A DNA stretch of 5,383 nucleotides, from the NCBI GenBank assembly GCA_023419655.1, contig JAEZXP010000217.1, forward strand, positions 1-5,383. The letters are read 5' to 3'. Under the pieces are notes generated by a model. The model worked only from the letters and a program-made list of their open reading frames with translations. It made no database searches and was not told the origin of the DNA. Positions within the stretch are counted from its first letter, which is position 1; every line of letters starts with the position of its first letter. The DNA comes from Bacillota bacterium (GTDB taxonomy: Bacteria; Bacillota; Clostridia; Lachnospirales; Lachnospiraceae). The translations under genes and the position numbers were made by a program. Positions 1 to 4,829 of this stretch are shown piece after piece.

Positions 1-242
1 CTTGAGCGCTTAACTGCAACTGTTAAAGCTCTCTGATGCTTTGCGCAGTTACCGGTAATTCTTCTGGGAAGAATCTTACCTCTCTCTGATACATATCTCT
101 TTAATTTATTAACATCTTTATAATCAATGCCTGTATGATTCTTGTCAGCGCAGAATACACAGATTTTCTTTCTTCTACGGCTGAAGGTTCTTCTCTTACC
201 TTGAGAGTCGCCTCTGTCTCTGTCATTCCTATTGAACGCCAT
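1..242 (-). CDS. rpsR: 30S ribosomal protein S18 (C-terminus cut by window edge)
   Basis: This is a small-subunit ribosomal protein that packs against S6 on the platform of the 30S subunit. Eighty codons are visible from the ATG at 242, and the frame is still open at base 1, so only a few C-terminal residues are missing from a protein usually of about 75-90 residues. The N-terminus is charged and low in complexity (residues 4-26, many Arg/Lys/Asp). The S18 core follows, with the typical GIDYKDV (38-44) and ILPRRITG (57-64) stretches. Cys28-Cys31 (CVFC) and Cys66/His69 (NCAKH) form the likely zinc site of the Cys-containing variant of S18. The start is fixed by AAGGAGG at 250-256, seven bases upstream. 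It is the third gene of the rpsF-ssb-rpsR operon, 49 nt after ssb, with no terminator between them. Identification is secure. Confidence 0.97.
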   Translation of the reverse strand, partial: MAFNRNDRDRGDSQGKRRTFSRRRKKICVFCADKNHTGIDYKDVNKLKRYVSERGKILPRRITGNCAKHQRALTVAVKRS

Positions 243-291
243 GCCATAACCTCCTTATCCGATATTTTGTTATTCTATCTATCCTAATAGA

Positions 292-738
292 TTAGTTAAA
301 TGGTAATTCTTCGTCTATACCATCGGGAATATTCATAAAGCCGTCTCCAATTGCAGAACTGGGTTCCGGTCTAAAGTCCCTCTGATAATTATTGCTGCCT
401 GAATCGGGATTGCTTGATTTGCTTTCAGCAAATTCAATTTCTTCCACAACCACGTCCGTTGTATATACTTTTTGTCCTTCATTATTCGTATAACTACCCG
501 TCTGAATACGTCCGACAGCAACCATTCTCATACCCTGTCTAAAATACTTCTCAACAAACTCCGCCTGCTTACCAAAGCAAACACAGCCAATAAAGTCCGC
601 TTCCTGGCTGTCATTCGCCCTTCTAAACCTGCGGTCTACGGCTAATGTAAATCTGGCAACTGCAGTCGCATTTTCCCCCTGTGAATATCTCACATTCGGG
701 TCTCTGGTCAAACGTCCCATTAATATTACTTTATTCAT
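292..738 (-). CDS. ssb: Single-stranded DNA-binding protein SSB
   Basis: SSB coats single-stranded DNA in replication, repair and recombination, and recruits partner enzymes through its C-terminal tip. The 148-residue protein has the usual bacterial length. An OB fold covers about residues 1-107, opening with MNKVILMGRLTRDP and including ADFIGCVCFGK near residues 47-57. The position that carries the DNA-stacking Trp54 in E. coli is Phe here. A flexible linker rich in Ser/Asn/Pro follows (about 108-130), then an acidic tip ending in DEELPFN. The tip is odd: the usual final Phe is followed by one Asn. The start ATG at 736-738 has GGGAGG at 748-753, nine bases upstream. It sits between rpsF (41 nt upstream) and rpsR (49 nt downstream) in the standard Firmicute order, so this is the housekeeping copy rather than a phage or plasmid SSB. 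Part of its ribosome binding site can pair with upstream sequence (743-776). Confidence 0.97.
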   Translation of the reverse strand: MNKVILMGRLTRDPNVRYSQGENATAVARFTLAVDRRFRRANDSQEADFIGCVCFGKQAEFVEKYFRQGMRMVAVGRIQTGSYTNNEGQKVYTTDVVVEEIEFAESKSSNPDSGSNNYQRDFRPEPSSAIGDGFMNIPDGIDEELPFN

Positions 739-742
739 TCGT

Positions 743-776
743 TACTACCTCCCTTTTAAATTCGCCTTAGGTAGTA
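743..776 (-). promoter_or_regulatory. Potential hairpin covering the ssb ribosome binding site
   Basis: In the rpsF-ssb spacer, UACUACCU (769-776 on the minus strand) is a perfect 8-bp complement of AGGUAGUA (743-750), with an 18-nt loop. The 3' arm contains the end of the ssb ribosome binding site GGGAGG (748-753). Folding would therefore hide part of the site and could lower ssb translation or couple it to ribosomes finishing rpsF, whose stop codon is only four bases upstream. The pairing is seen in sequence; the regulatory effect is inferred. Confidence 0.4.
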
Positions 777-779
777 CTC

Positions 780-1067
780 TTAGGCATCTTTTCTGATGCA
801 TAAATATCTGATTACTTTTTCCATGATTCGAACTCTTTGTTCGATTTCATCCGGAACATTGGAATCAGCATCGAATTGGATGAAATAGTAGTGGCCTTCT
901 TTCATTTTCTGAATCTCATAGGCCAACTTCTTTTTGCCCCAGTCATCCACATTGGTAACTGTGCCGCCGAATCTGCTAATCAGGTCTTTTACAGCCTCTA
1001 AGGTTGTAACTCTTTCTTCATCCTCGATTTTTGCATTAACAACTAAGGCTAATTCATATTGATTCAT
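780..1067 (-). CDS. rpsF: 30S ribosomal protein S6
   Basis: S6 binds the 16S rRNA platform together with S18. The 95-residue product has the usual bacterial length and the S6 fold pattern: MNQYELALVVNA at the start, FGGTVTNVDDWGKKKLAYEI in the middle (about 35-54), GHYYFIQFDA (about 60-69) and the final helix and strand ending RVRIMEKVIRYLCIRKDA. I chose ATG 1065-1067 because AAGGAGG (1079-1085) lies 11 bases upstream. A GTG four codons earlier (1077-1079) would overlap that ribosome binding site and is unlikely. There is no acidic C-terminal extension of the kind modified in E. coli. It is the first gene of the rpsF-ssb-rpsR operon, and a leader of roughly 70 nt separates it from a possible promoter near 1145-1152. 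Confidence 0.97.
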   Translation of the reverse strand: MNQYELALVVNAKIEDEERVTTLEAVKDLISRFGGTVTNVDDWGKKKLAYEIQKMKEGHYYFIQFDADSNVPDEIEQRVRIMEKVIRYLCIRKDA

Positions 1068-1078
1068 AGTTGCTTGCA

Positions 1079-1085
1079 CCTCCTT
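1079..1085 (-). promoter_or_regulatory. Ribosome binding site that sets the rpsF start
   Basis: AAGGAGG reads on the minus strand 11 bases before ATG 1065-1067. It overlaps the upstream in-frame GTG (1077-1079), which therefore cannot be used efficiently. This decides for a 95-residue S6 rather than a 99-residue one. Confidence 0.8.
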
Positions 1086-1144
1086 CTGGTCTCTGGCCCT
1101 TTTCTAATACAGTTCTTTTTAATGCCGCTGCTTATGCTGCATTG

Positions 1145-1152
1145 ATTCTACC
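1145..1152 (-). promoter_or_regulatory. Possible extended -10 promoter for rpsF-ssb-rpsR
   Basis: On the minus strand TGGTAGAAT contains TG-N followed by TAGAAT (1145-1150), a 5/6 match to TATAAT with an extended -10. No good -35 lies 16-18 bases upstream (AATTCC or AAATTC), so the call is weak. A start near 1138 would give a leader of about 70 nt. Other AT-rich candidates in 1160-1210 are no better. The whole 1068-1278 gap shows no gene and no convincing terminator for the preceding membrane-protein gene. Confidence 0.35.
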
Positions 1153-1278
1153 ATATTTAAAGAGCAAGGAATTTTGTATAACATATCACAATTTAATATA
1201 TTAACACAAATTCTTTGATAAAACAACCTATTTTTTCACCAAATTGAATTCGTTTTTGTAAACAAGCTGCTGCATGGT

Positions 1279-1800
1279 TTATTCATATAATTGCTTGTAA
1301 TCCCGCAGCCTTTTTTGGAGCAGGGTCAGAATATCCTTTGGTACCATGTCTTTTGCCAGCTCGGTATGGATTTGGATTGCAGGCTGCCGCAGGTACAGAT
1401 TCCTTTTCGCCATTCTTCTCTTAGGGGGAGACAGTTTAGCAATAAATTCATCTCTGTTATTCAGTATGATTGCTATTGTATCCATATTGTGATGATGGAT
1501 AATTTCAAAATCTTTGATATCTCCATAGGATATAAAGCCAAAGCCTCCTACGGAAGAGCTGTCAATTATTCCATCCATGGTTATCGTCAATAATTTCTTC
1601 TCCTTTAGGGCCTGCACAACTGCCGTCAAAAATCCCACAAGAAAAACAGCCGCAGCCAGCAGCCCTATCATCATATATAGCTTGTTCCCCTTTACAAAGC
1701 CGTAGAGGCATATGGCAACCGCGGCCACAAGCATAAAGAAATTTGCCAGACTTATCGCGAAGGCTCTGTGATTCGTTTCTTCTATAACGATGTCTCCCAT
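1279..1800 (-). CDS. Small two-helix membrane protein, STM3941-like
   Basis: This is a 173-residue protein with no recognised enzymatic motif. After a short cytoplasmic-type N-terminus come two hydrophobic helices at about 14-35 and 41-63, separated by a tight KGNK turn. A soluble C-terminal domain of about 110 residues follows, predicted mostly beta from its alternating pattern. It contains LLTITMDGI (70-78) and GFISYGDIKDFEI, resembling the 'I..dGI....g.i.w.dI..i.i' pattern of STM3941-family and PH-like membrane proteins, then a basic stretch (PPKRRMAKRN) and an amphipathic C-terminal helix. The family match is from memory and is moderate. The ATG at 1798-1800 has AGGGGG at 1808-1813, seven bases upstream. 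It appears to be monocistronic, with its own promoter at 1849-1877 and the transporter operon terminator upstream of that. Its function is unknown. Confidence 0.8.
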   Translation of the reverse strand: MGDIVIEETNHRAFAISLANFFMLVAAVAICLYGFVKGNKLYMMIGLLAAAVFLVGFLTAVVQALKEKKLLTITMDGIIDSSSVGGFGFISYGDIKDFEIIHHHNMDTIAIILNNRDEFIAKLSPPKRRMAKRNLYLRQPAIQIHTELAKDMVPKDILTLLQKRLRDYKQLYE

Positions 1801-1848
1801 TGGATTTCCCCCTATACGTACATTTCTAAATGAATTTCAATTGATTTT

Positions 1849-1877
1849 ATTGTAAATCTTTTACCTTCCTTTTTCAA
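1849..1877 (-). promoter_or_regulatory. SigA-type promoter for the 1279-1800 membrane protein
   Basis: On the minus strand the -35 is TTGAAA (1872-1877, 5/6), the spacer is exactly 17 bases, and the -10 is TACAAT (1849-1854, 5/6). Transcription would start near 1842, leaving a leader of about 40 nt before the start codon. It lies downstream of the transporter operon terminator, so the gene is likely an independent unit. Confidence 0.7.
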
Positions 1878-1938
1878 GTGGCAATCCTCCTATCCTATGT
1901 GAACACCGGCAGGCGGCATTATTTCATTCTATATATGC

Positions 1939-1979
1939 AAAAACATGGAGGTCATTATTAAAATAATGATAGCCTCCAT
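1939..1979 (-). terminator. Intrinsic terminator of the GntR-ABC operon
   Basis: On the minus strand ATGGAGG (1973-1979) pairs with CCTCCAT (1945-1951), and TCATTATT (1962-1969) pairs with AATAATGA (1952-1959). A 3-nt CTA bulge interrupts the first arm, and the hairpin is followed by GTTTTT (1939-1944). It begins about 57 nt after the permease stop. The other strand has no T-run, so it works in one direction only. Confidence 0.85.
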
Positions 1980-2035
1980 ATTAATTGCTTACAATTACCG
2001 CTGTAACGTATACTATATCCGGTTCTTATATTCTT

Positions 2036-2788
2036 TTAGTTTTTCTCTACGGCTTTTCTTATTAGCAGCCAGCTAAGTCCGATACCGACTGCCGAAAACA
2101 ATATGCAGGATAAAAACAGATTATATGGATTGCCGGTTTTCCCTCCAAAGACAAATATGATTATCTTTTGGATTGCCGCAGACACTTTACCGTCAAATGC
2201 AGCCACATCCAGCAGAGGCAGCAGAACAAGAAATGTACTTGGCAGTCCGATTGATACAACTGTCTTCCAAAGCTTATTCATCCGGTAGTATGCTGTTGTT
2301 ATAAAATATCCGGCTATAATTGCGGCAACATATACCGTAATTGTTATAAGAATAGCCTCAAGGTTTAGCAAGACGATATTCATGGATGCGGCTCTTTTAT
2401 CAAATAGCATTTCATACATTCCGCCGATTTCAAATCTTTCATTTGCATTGCTTATCAATCCGGCCAGATTAACAATTATCCTGTCAATTACCGCCATGGA
2501 TGCGCTTGTAATTCCGATGGTTATCAATCTGCTGATAAACATCATCTTTCTTGACGTGCTGTTTTGAAGCATCATCAGAAAGGTTTCCTTAAATGAATTA
2601 AGTCCTAATACAAATAAGAATATCATTGCGGACCATTCTATGCTGCCCATGCCCTGAAAGTTGCCGGATGAGCTGACACTGGCTATCGTTCCAAAGAATA
2701 CGATAACAAGAAAGACTACCAGGTAAAATATGCGTATCGATTTAATATAATCGTAAATTTGATATTTGGTTGCTGCTTTCAAATTCAT
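2036..2788 (-). CDS. ABC-2-type transporter permease of the GntR-linked operon
   Basis: This is the membrane subunit partnering the ATPase just upstream. It has 250 residues with six likely membrane helices at about 19-38, 52-71, 86-112, 138-168, 176-196 and 221-243, the usual topology of ABC-2-type export permeases. The stretch LQNSTSRKMMF (74-84), between helices 2 and 3, resembles the 'NGVSRK' motif common in small ABC-2 permeases, probably part of the loop contacting the ATPase. The final residues (RKAVEKN) are basic and cytoplasmic. I chose ATG 2786-2788 because AAGGAGG (2794-2800) lies five bases upstream. An in-frame ATG at 2854 would add 22 residues but overlaps the ATPase gene and is poorly placed. 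The gap to the ATPase stop is 10 nt, and that TAA overlaps the ribosome binding site, so the two are probably translated in a coupled way. A single permease implies a homodimer. The substrate is unknown. Confidence 0.88.
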   Translation of the reverse strand: MNLKAATKYQIYDYIKSIRIFYLVVFLVIVFFGTIASVSSSGNFQGMGSIEWSAMIFLFVLGLNSFKETFLMMLQNSTSRKMMFISRLITIGITSASMAVIDRIIVNLAGLISNANERFEIGGMYEMLFDKRAASMNIVLLNLEAILITITVYVAAIIAGYFITTAYYRMNKLWKTVVSIGLPSTFLVLLPLLDVAAFDGKVSAAIQKIIIFVFGGKTGNPYNLFLSCILFSAVGIGLSWLLIRKAVEKN

Positions 2789-2793
2789 CTTAA

Positions 2794-2800
2794 CCTCCTT
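2794..2800 (-). promoter_or_regulatory. Ribosome binding site that sets the permease start
   Basis: AAGGAGG lies on the minus strand five bases before ATG 2786-2788, and its first two bases are shared with the ATPase stop codon TAA (2799-2801). This selects the 250-residue form and suggests that ribosomes finishing the ATPase reinitiate on the permease. Confidence 0.8.
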
Positions 2801-3647
2801 ATACATTCGTAAGCTGTACAAACAGCCTTTGAAGATCCATCTTCGTAATTTCAAGCCCCTCCGGCACGGATTCTTTTATTATCTGGCCTATAATATAAGC
2901 CGATTTCAGCCCTCCTATGGTGTCCATGCCAATCACTTCTTTTCCTTTAATGAACTCATCTACCATTCCTGCCATACCGGATATGGTATAACCGCAGGAC
3001 ATCAGCTCTTCCCTGGATTCATTCCTTATAATTTTGCCCTTTTTGATAATGACGACATCCTCAATTACATTGGATACCTCCTCTATCAGATGGGTCGATA
3101 TAACAAAGGTCGATGGCGAATTACTGTATTTTTCAATCAACAGCCGGTAAAATACATCTCTATGGTTTGCATCCAGCCCCAGTACAGGCTCATCCAGCAG
3201 CACATAAGGCGTATTCACGGACAGGGCAATGATAACCTTAAATATTGAATTATATCCGGTGGATAGAGACTTAACATTCTTATTCAGATTCAATTCAAAT
3301 ATATCGGCAAGCTTATTGGCATATTCCATATCAAAGCCAGGATAAAATTCCTTACTCCAGCGGAAAATTTCTCTTATCTTCATGCTGGCAGGATAAAAGT
3401 TCTTCTCACTCATCATATAGATTTTCTTTAATGCCTCGTCATTTTCCTTTGAAGGCACGCCATCTACCAGAACCTCTCCGCTGTCCGCGTATATCCGGTT
3501 CGTTATAATATTCAGCAGCGTCGTCTTGCCTGCTCCGTTTCTTCCCAGCAGTCCATATATCTTATTCTCTTCAAACGTAAGGCTTACCCCATCAAGGGCA
3601 CAGGTGCTTCCAAAATACTTGCTGATGTTTTTAATTTCAATGCTCAT
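2799..3647 (-). CDS. ABC transporter ATP-binding protein, YtrB-like
   Basis: This 282-residue cytoplasmic ATPase powers the adjacent permease. Motifs in order are Walker A GRNGAGKT (35-42), a signature reading LSTGY (128-132) in place of LSGGQ, Walker B YVLLDE (148-153) with catalytic Glu153, a D-loop GLDANHRD (157-164) and switch His186 in STH. The Q-loop region (KIYMMSEKN, about 75-83) has no Gln, with Ser80/Glu81 in its place. LSTGY and the missing Gln fit what I recall of ATPases linked to YtrA-type GntR regulators, so I read them as subfamily traits rather than decay. Residues 190-282 form a C-terminal extension of unknown role. I chose ATG 3645-3647, with AGAGGG (3655-3660) seven bases upstream; ATG 3651-3653 sits only one base from that site. 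The gene overlaps the regulator's end by 11 nt, which points to translational coupling. Confidence 0.93.
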   Translation of the reverse strand: MSIEIKNISKYFGSTCALDGVSLTFEENKIYGLLGRNGAGKTTLLNIITNRIYADSGEVLVDGVPSKENDEALKKIYMMSEKNFYPASMKIREIFRWSKEFYPGFDMEYANKLADIFELNLNKNVKSLSTGYNSIFKVIIALSVNTPYVLLDEPVLGLDANHRDVFYRLLIEKYSNSPSTFVISTHLIEEVSNVIEDVVIIKKGKIIRNESREELMSCGYTISGMAGMVDEFIKGKEVIGMDTIGGLKSAYIIGQIIKESVPEGLEITKMDLQRLFVQLTNV

Positions 3648-4011
3648 CTTCATACCCTCTTTCTAACAATGTTATAATCTCATCCTTTGAGATACCCAGT
3701 CGTACCGCCTCATCCACAAGGTTTTTTATGAAATTATCATAAAACTGTTCCTTTCGTTTTCCTTTAAGCTGTTTTACAGCTCCCTCTGCTACAAACATTC
3801 CAACCCCCCGTTTCTTATAAATAATTCCTTCCTCTACCAAGATTGTTATGCCCTTTAATGCTGTGGCAGGATTAATCCGATAGGTCACAGAAAACTCTGT
3901 AATTGAAGGAATCTGGCTTTCCTCCTTAAAGGCACCTGATAGAATGGCATCTTCAATCCCTTCTGCAATTTGAATAAATATAGGGCGTTCTTCATTAAAT
4001 TTTAAATCCAA
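3637..4011 (-). CDS. GntR-family transcriptional regulator, YtrA type
   Basis: This is a short DNA-binding regulator of 124 residues. A winged helix-turn-helix occupies about residues 10-75: PIFIQIAEGIEDAIL forms the first helix, QIPSITEFSVTYRINPATAL (33-52) the HTH, and IIYKKRGVGMFV (63-74) the wing. Only about 50 residues follow, predicted helical, which is the small dimerisation tail of the YtrA subfamily rather than the large ligand domain of FadR or UbiC types. The start is TTG 4009-4011; AAGGAGGG (4018-4025) is six bases upstream, and the next Met is residue 72, so no ATG start is possible. It is the first gene of an operon with an ABC ATPase and permease, as in B. subtilis ytrAB. By analogy it represses its own operon until an envelope-acting or antimicrobial signal appears. 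An inverted repeat at 4033-4060 is its probable binding site. The ligand is unknown. Confidence 0.92.
   Translation of the reverse strand: MDLKFNEERPIFIQIAEGIEDAILSGAFKEESQIPSITEFSVTYRINPATALKGITILVEEGIIYKKRGVGMFVAEGAVKQLKGKRKEQFYDNFIKNLVDEAVRLGISKDEIITLLERGYEDEH
3655..3660 (-). promoter_or_regulatory. Ribosome binding site that sets the ATPase start
   Basis: AGAGGG on the minus strand lies inside the end of the GntR gene, seven bases before ATG 3645-3647. The alternative ATG at 3651-3653 would be one base away, too close for efficient initiation. Confidence 0.6.
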
Positions 4012-4017
4012 GCCAAT

Positions 4018-4025
4018 CCCTCCTT
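4018..4025 (-). promoter_or_regulatory. Strong ribosome binding site for a TTG start
   Basis: AAGGAGGG on the minus strand lies six bases before TTG 4009-4011. No ATG or GTG in frame lies nearby, so this site decides the start of the GntR regulator. The weak TTG codon may keep repressor levels low. Confidence 0.75.
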
Positions 4026-4032
4026 AAGTGCA

Positions 4033-4060
4033 TTGGTTAATTACTCCACTAACTAACCAA
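4033..4060. promoter_or_regulatory. Inverted repeat, probable GntR operator
   Basis: TTGGTTAATTA (4033-4043) and TAACTAACCAA (4050-4060) form an inverted repeat of 11-base arms with one mismatch around a 6-base centre. It begins one base downstream of the -10 and covers the expected transcription start near 4055. Its position suits repression by the dimeric GntR protein encoded directly downstream. The repeat is seen in sequence; the protein that binds it is inferred. Confidence 0.7.
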
Positions 4061-4061
4061 T

Positions 4062-4090
4062 ATAGTATATGATAATTTCATATTTGTCAA
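4062..4090 (-). promoter_or_regulatory. SigA-type promoter of the GntR-ABC operon
   Basis: On the minus strand the -35 is a perfect TTGACA (4085-4090), the spacer is 17 bases, and the -10 is TACTAT (4062-4067, 4/6). A start near 4055 falls inside the inverted repeat, so a bound repressor would block RNA polymerase. The strong -35 and weak -10 fit a promoter held in check by a repressor. Confidence 0.75.
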
Positions 4091-4168
4091 CACCTTTTTT
4101 CAAAATTTATTTTTAATCTTGTTAAAGGCAGTATAAAATTATTTTCTACTTATGCTTTAACCATCAGC

Positions 4169-4209
4169 AAAAAAGGAACGGGCTGTTTTATACTCAAAAC
4201 CCATTCCTT
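4169..4209 (-). terminator. Intrinsic terminator of ppa
   Basis: On the minus strand AAGGAATGGG (4200-4209) pairs with CCCGTTCCTT (4173-4182), including one T-G wobble. T/A-rich sequence in the loop can extend the stem. The downstream arm runs straight into six T residues (4169-4174). It lies about 35 nt after the ppa stop and separates that unit from the GntR promoter. The rest of the 4012-4243 gap shows no gene. Confidence 0.85.
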
Positions 4210-4243
4210 ATTATTTAAGTTAATTTGATATTATATTTATTAT

Positions 4244-4774
4244 CTATTGGAATATACGATTATAATTATCAATACAATACCGAATAATATCCACAGCTTC
4301 CTTTGGCCCGCCAAATTCATTTACTGCCGTCTCCTTATTCTCCAGCTCCTTATACACACTGAAAAAATGCTTCATCTCATTGAATAGATGCTGGGGTAAT
4401 TCATCAATATTTTGATATATGTTGAAATTCGGCTCTTTAAAGGGAATTGCAATAATCTTCTCATCGCCCTTCCCGTTATCAATCATATTCATAACCCCAA
4501 TCGGATAACATCTTACCAGCGTCATCGGCTCAATGGATTCGGAGCATATAATCAGCACATCCAGAGGGTCCTTATCATCCCCATAGGTTCGGGGTATAAA
4601 CCCATAGTTTTCAGGATAATGGGTCGATGTATAAAGAATGCGGTCAAGGATTATCATGCCTGTCTCCTTGTCCAGCTCATATTTTTTCTTACTTCCCTTT
4701 GAGATTTCAACCACCGCCACAAAATCTTCCGGTGTAATTCTATCCGGGTTTATATCATGCCAAATATTATTCAT
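4244..4774 (-). CDS. ppa: Inorganic pyrophosphatase, family I
   Basis: This enzyme hydrolyses pyrophosphate to two phosphates with Mg2+ in the cytoplasm, pulling biosynthetic reactions such as nucleic acid synthesis forward. The 176-residue length is normal for the family. Residues matching the E. coli active site are all present: Glu23, Lys31 and Glu33 (KKYE), Arg45, Tyr57 (YPENYGF), the metal-binding DKDPLDV (Asp67, Asp69, Asp72), Asp99, Asp104, Lys106, and Tyr141-Lys142 in HFFSVYKELE. The only small departure is Lys68 within the D-x-D-P signature, where Gly, Ser, Asp or Asn is usual. The ATG at 4772-4774 has AGGTGG six bases upstream (4781-4786). The preceding gene ends 55 nt upstream with no terminator between, so read-through is possible; a weak promoter candidate lies at 4799-4807. 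A terminator follows the gene. Confidence 0.96.
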   Translation of the reverse strand: MNNIWHDINPDRITPEDFVAVVEISKGSKKKYELDKETGMIILDRILYTSTHYPENYGFIPRTYGDDKDPLDVLIICSESIEPMTLVRCYPIGVMNMIDNGKGDEKIIAIPFKEPNFNIYQNIDELPQHLFNEMKHFFSVYKELENKETAVNEFGGPKEAVDIIRYCIDNYNRIFQ

Positions 4775-4798
4775 AACATTCCACCTATGCTTCTATTC

Positions 4799-4807
4799 CT
4801 TATATCA
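4799..4807 (-). promoter_or_regulatory. Possible extended -10 promoter for ppa
   Basis: On the minus strand TGATATAAG contains TG-N followed by TATAAG (5/6 to TATAAT). No acceptable -35 is visible at 16-18 bases. A start near 4792 would leave a leader of about 17 nt before the ppa start codon. Co-transcription with the upstream gene is an equally good explanation. Confidence 0.3.
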
Positions 4808-4829
4808 CAATGATACGTTATTCGTCTGC

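Noticed and set aside
1193..1204. Perfect 12-base palindrome TTAATATATTAA upstream of rpsF
   Set aside because: It is made only of A and T in an AT-rich gap, where such palindromes arise by chance, and no adjacent regulator or repeat supports a function.
1205..1278. Search for a terminator after the two-helix membrane protein
   Set aside because: No GC-containing stem followed by a T-run is visible on the minus strand; small A/T pairings around GAATTC are too weak to call.
1291..1593. 100-codon open frame on the plus strand
   Set aside because: It is antisense to the two-helix membrane protein, has no ribosome binding site and no protein-like pattern; the minus-strand gene explains it.
1939..1979. 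Two-way terminator
   Set aside because: On the plus strand the hairpin is followed by ATTAATTG without a T-run, and no plus-strand gene ends there.
2789..2854. 22-residue N-terminal extension of the permease
   Set aside because: It would overlap the ATPase coding end. The AAGGAGG at 2794-2800 points to the internal ATG at 2786-2788, and the resulting protein begins like other permeases, with a short amphipathic stretch before the first helix.
2766..3248. 160-codon open frame on the plus strand
   Set aside because: It lies opposite the well-identified ABC ATPase and the start of the permease, and its translation looks like random composition.
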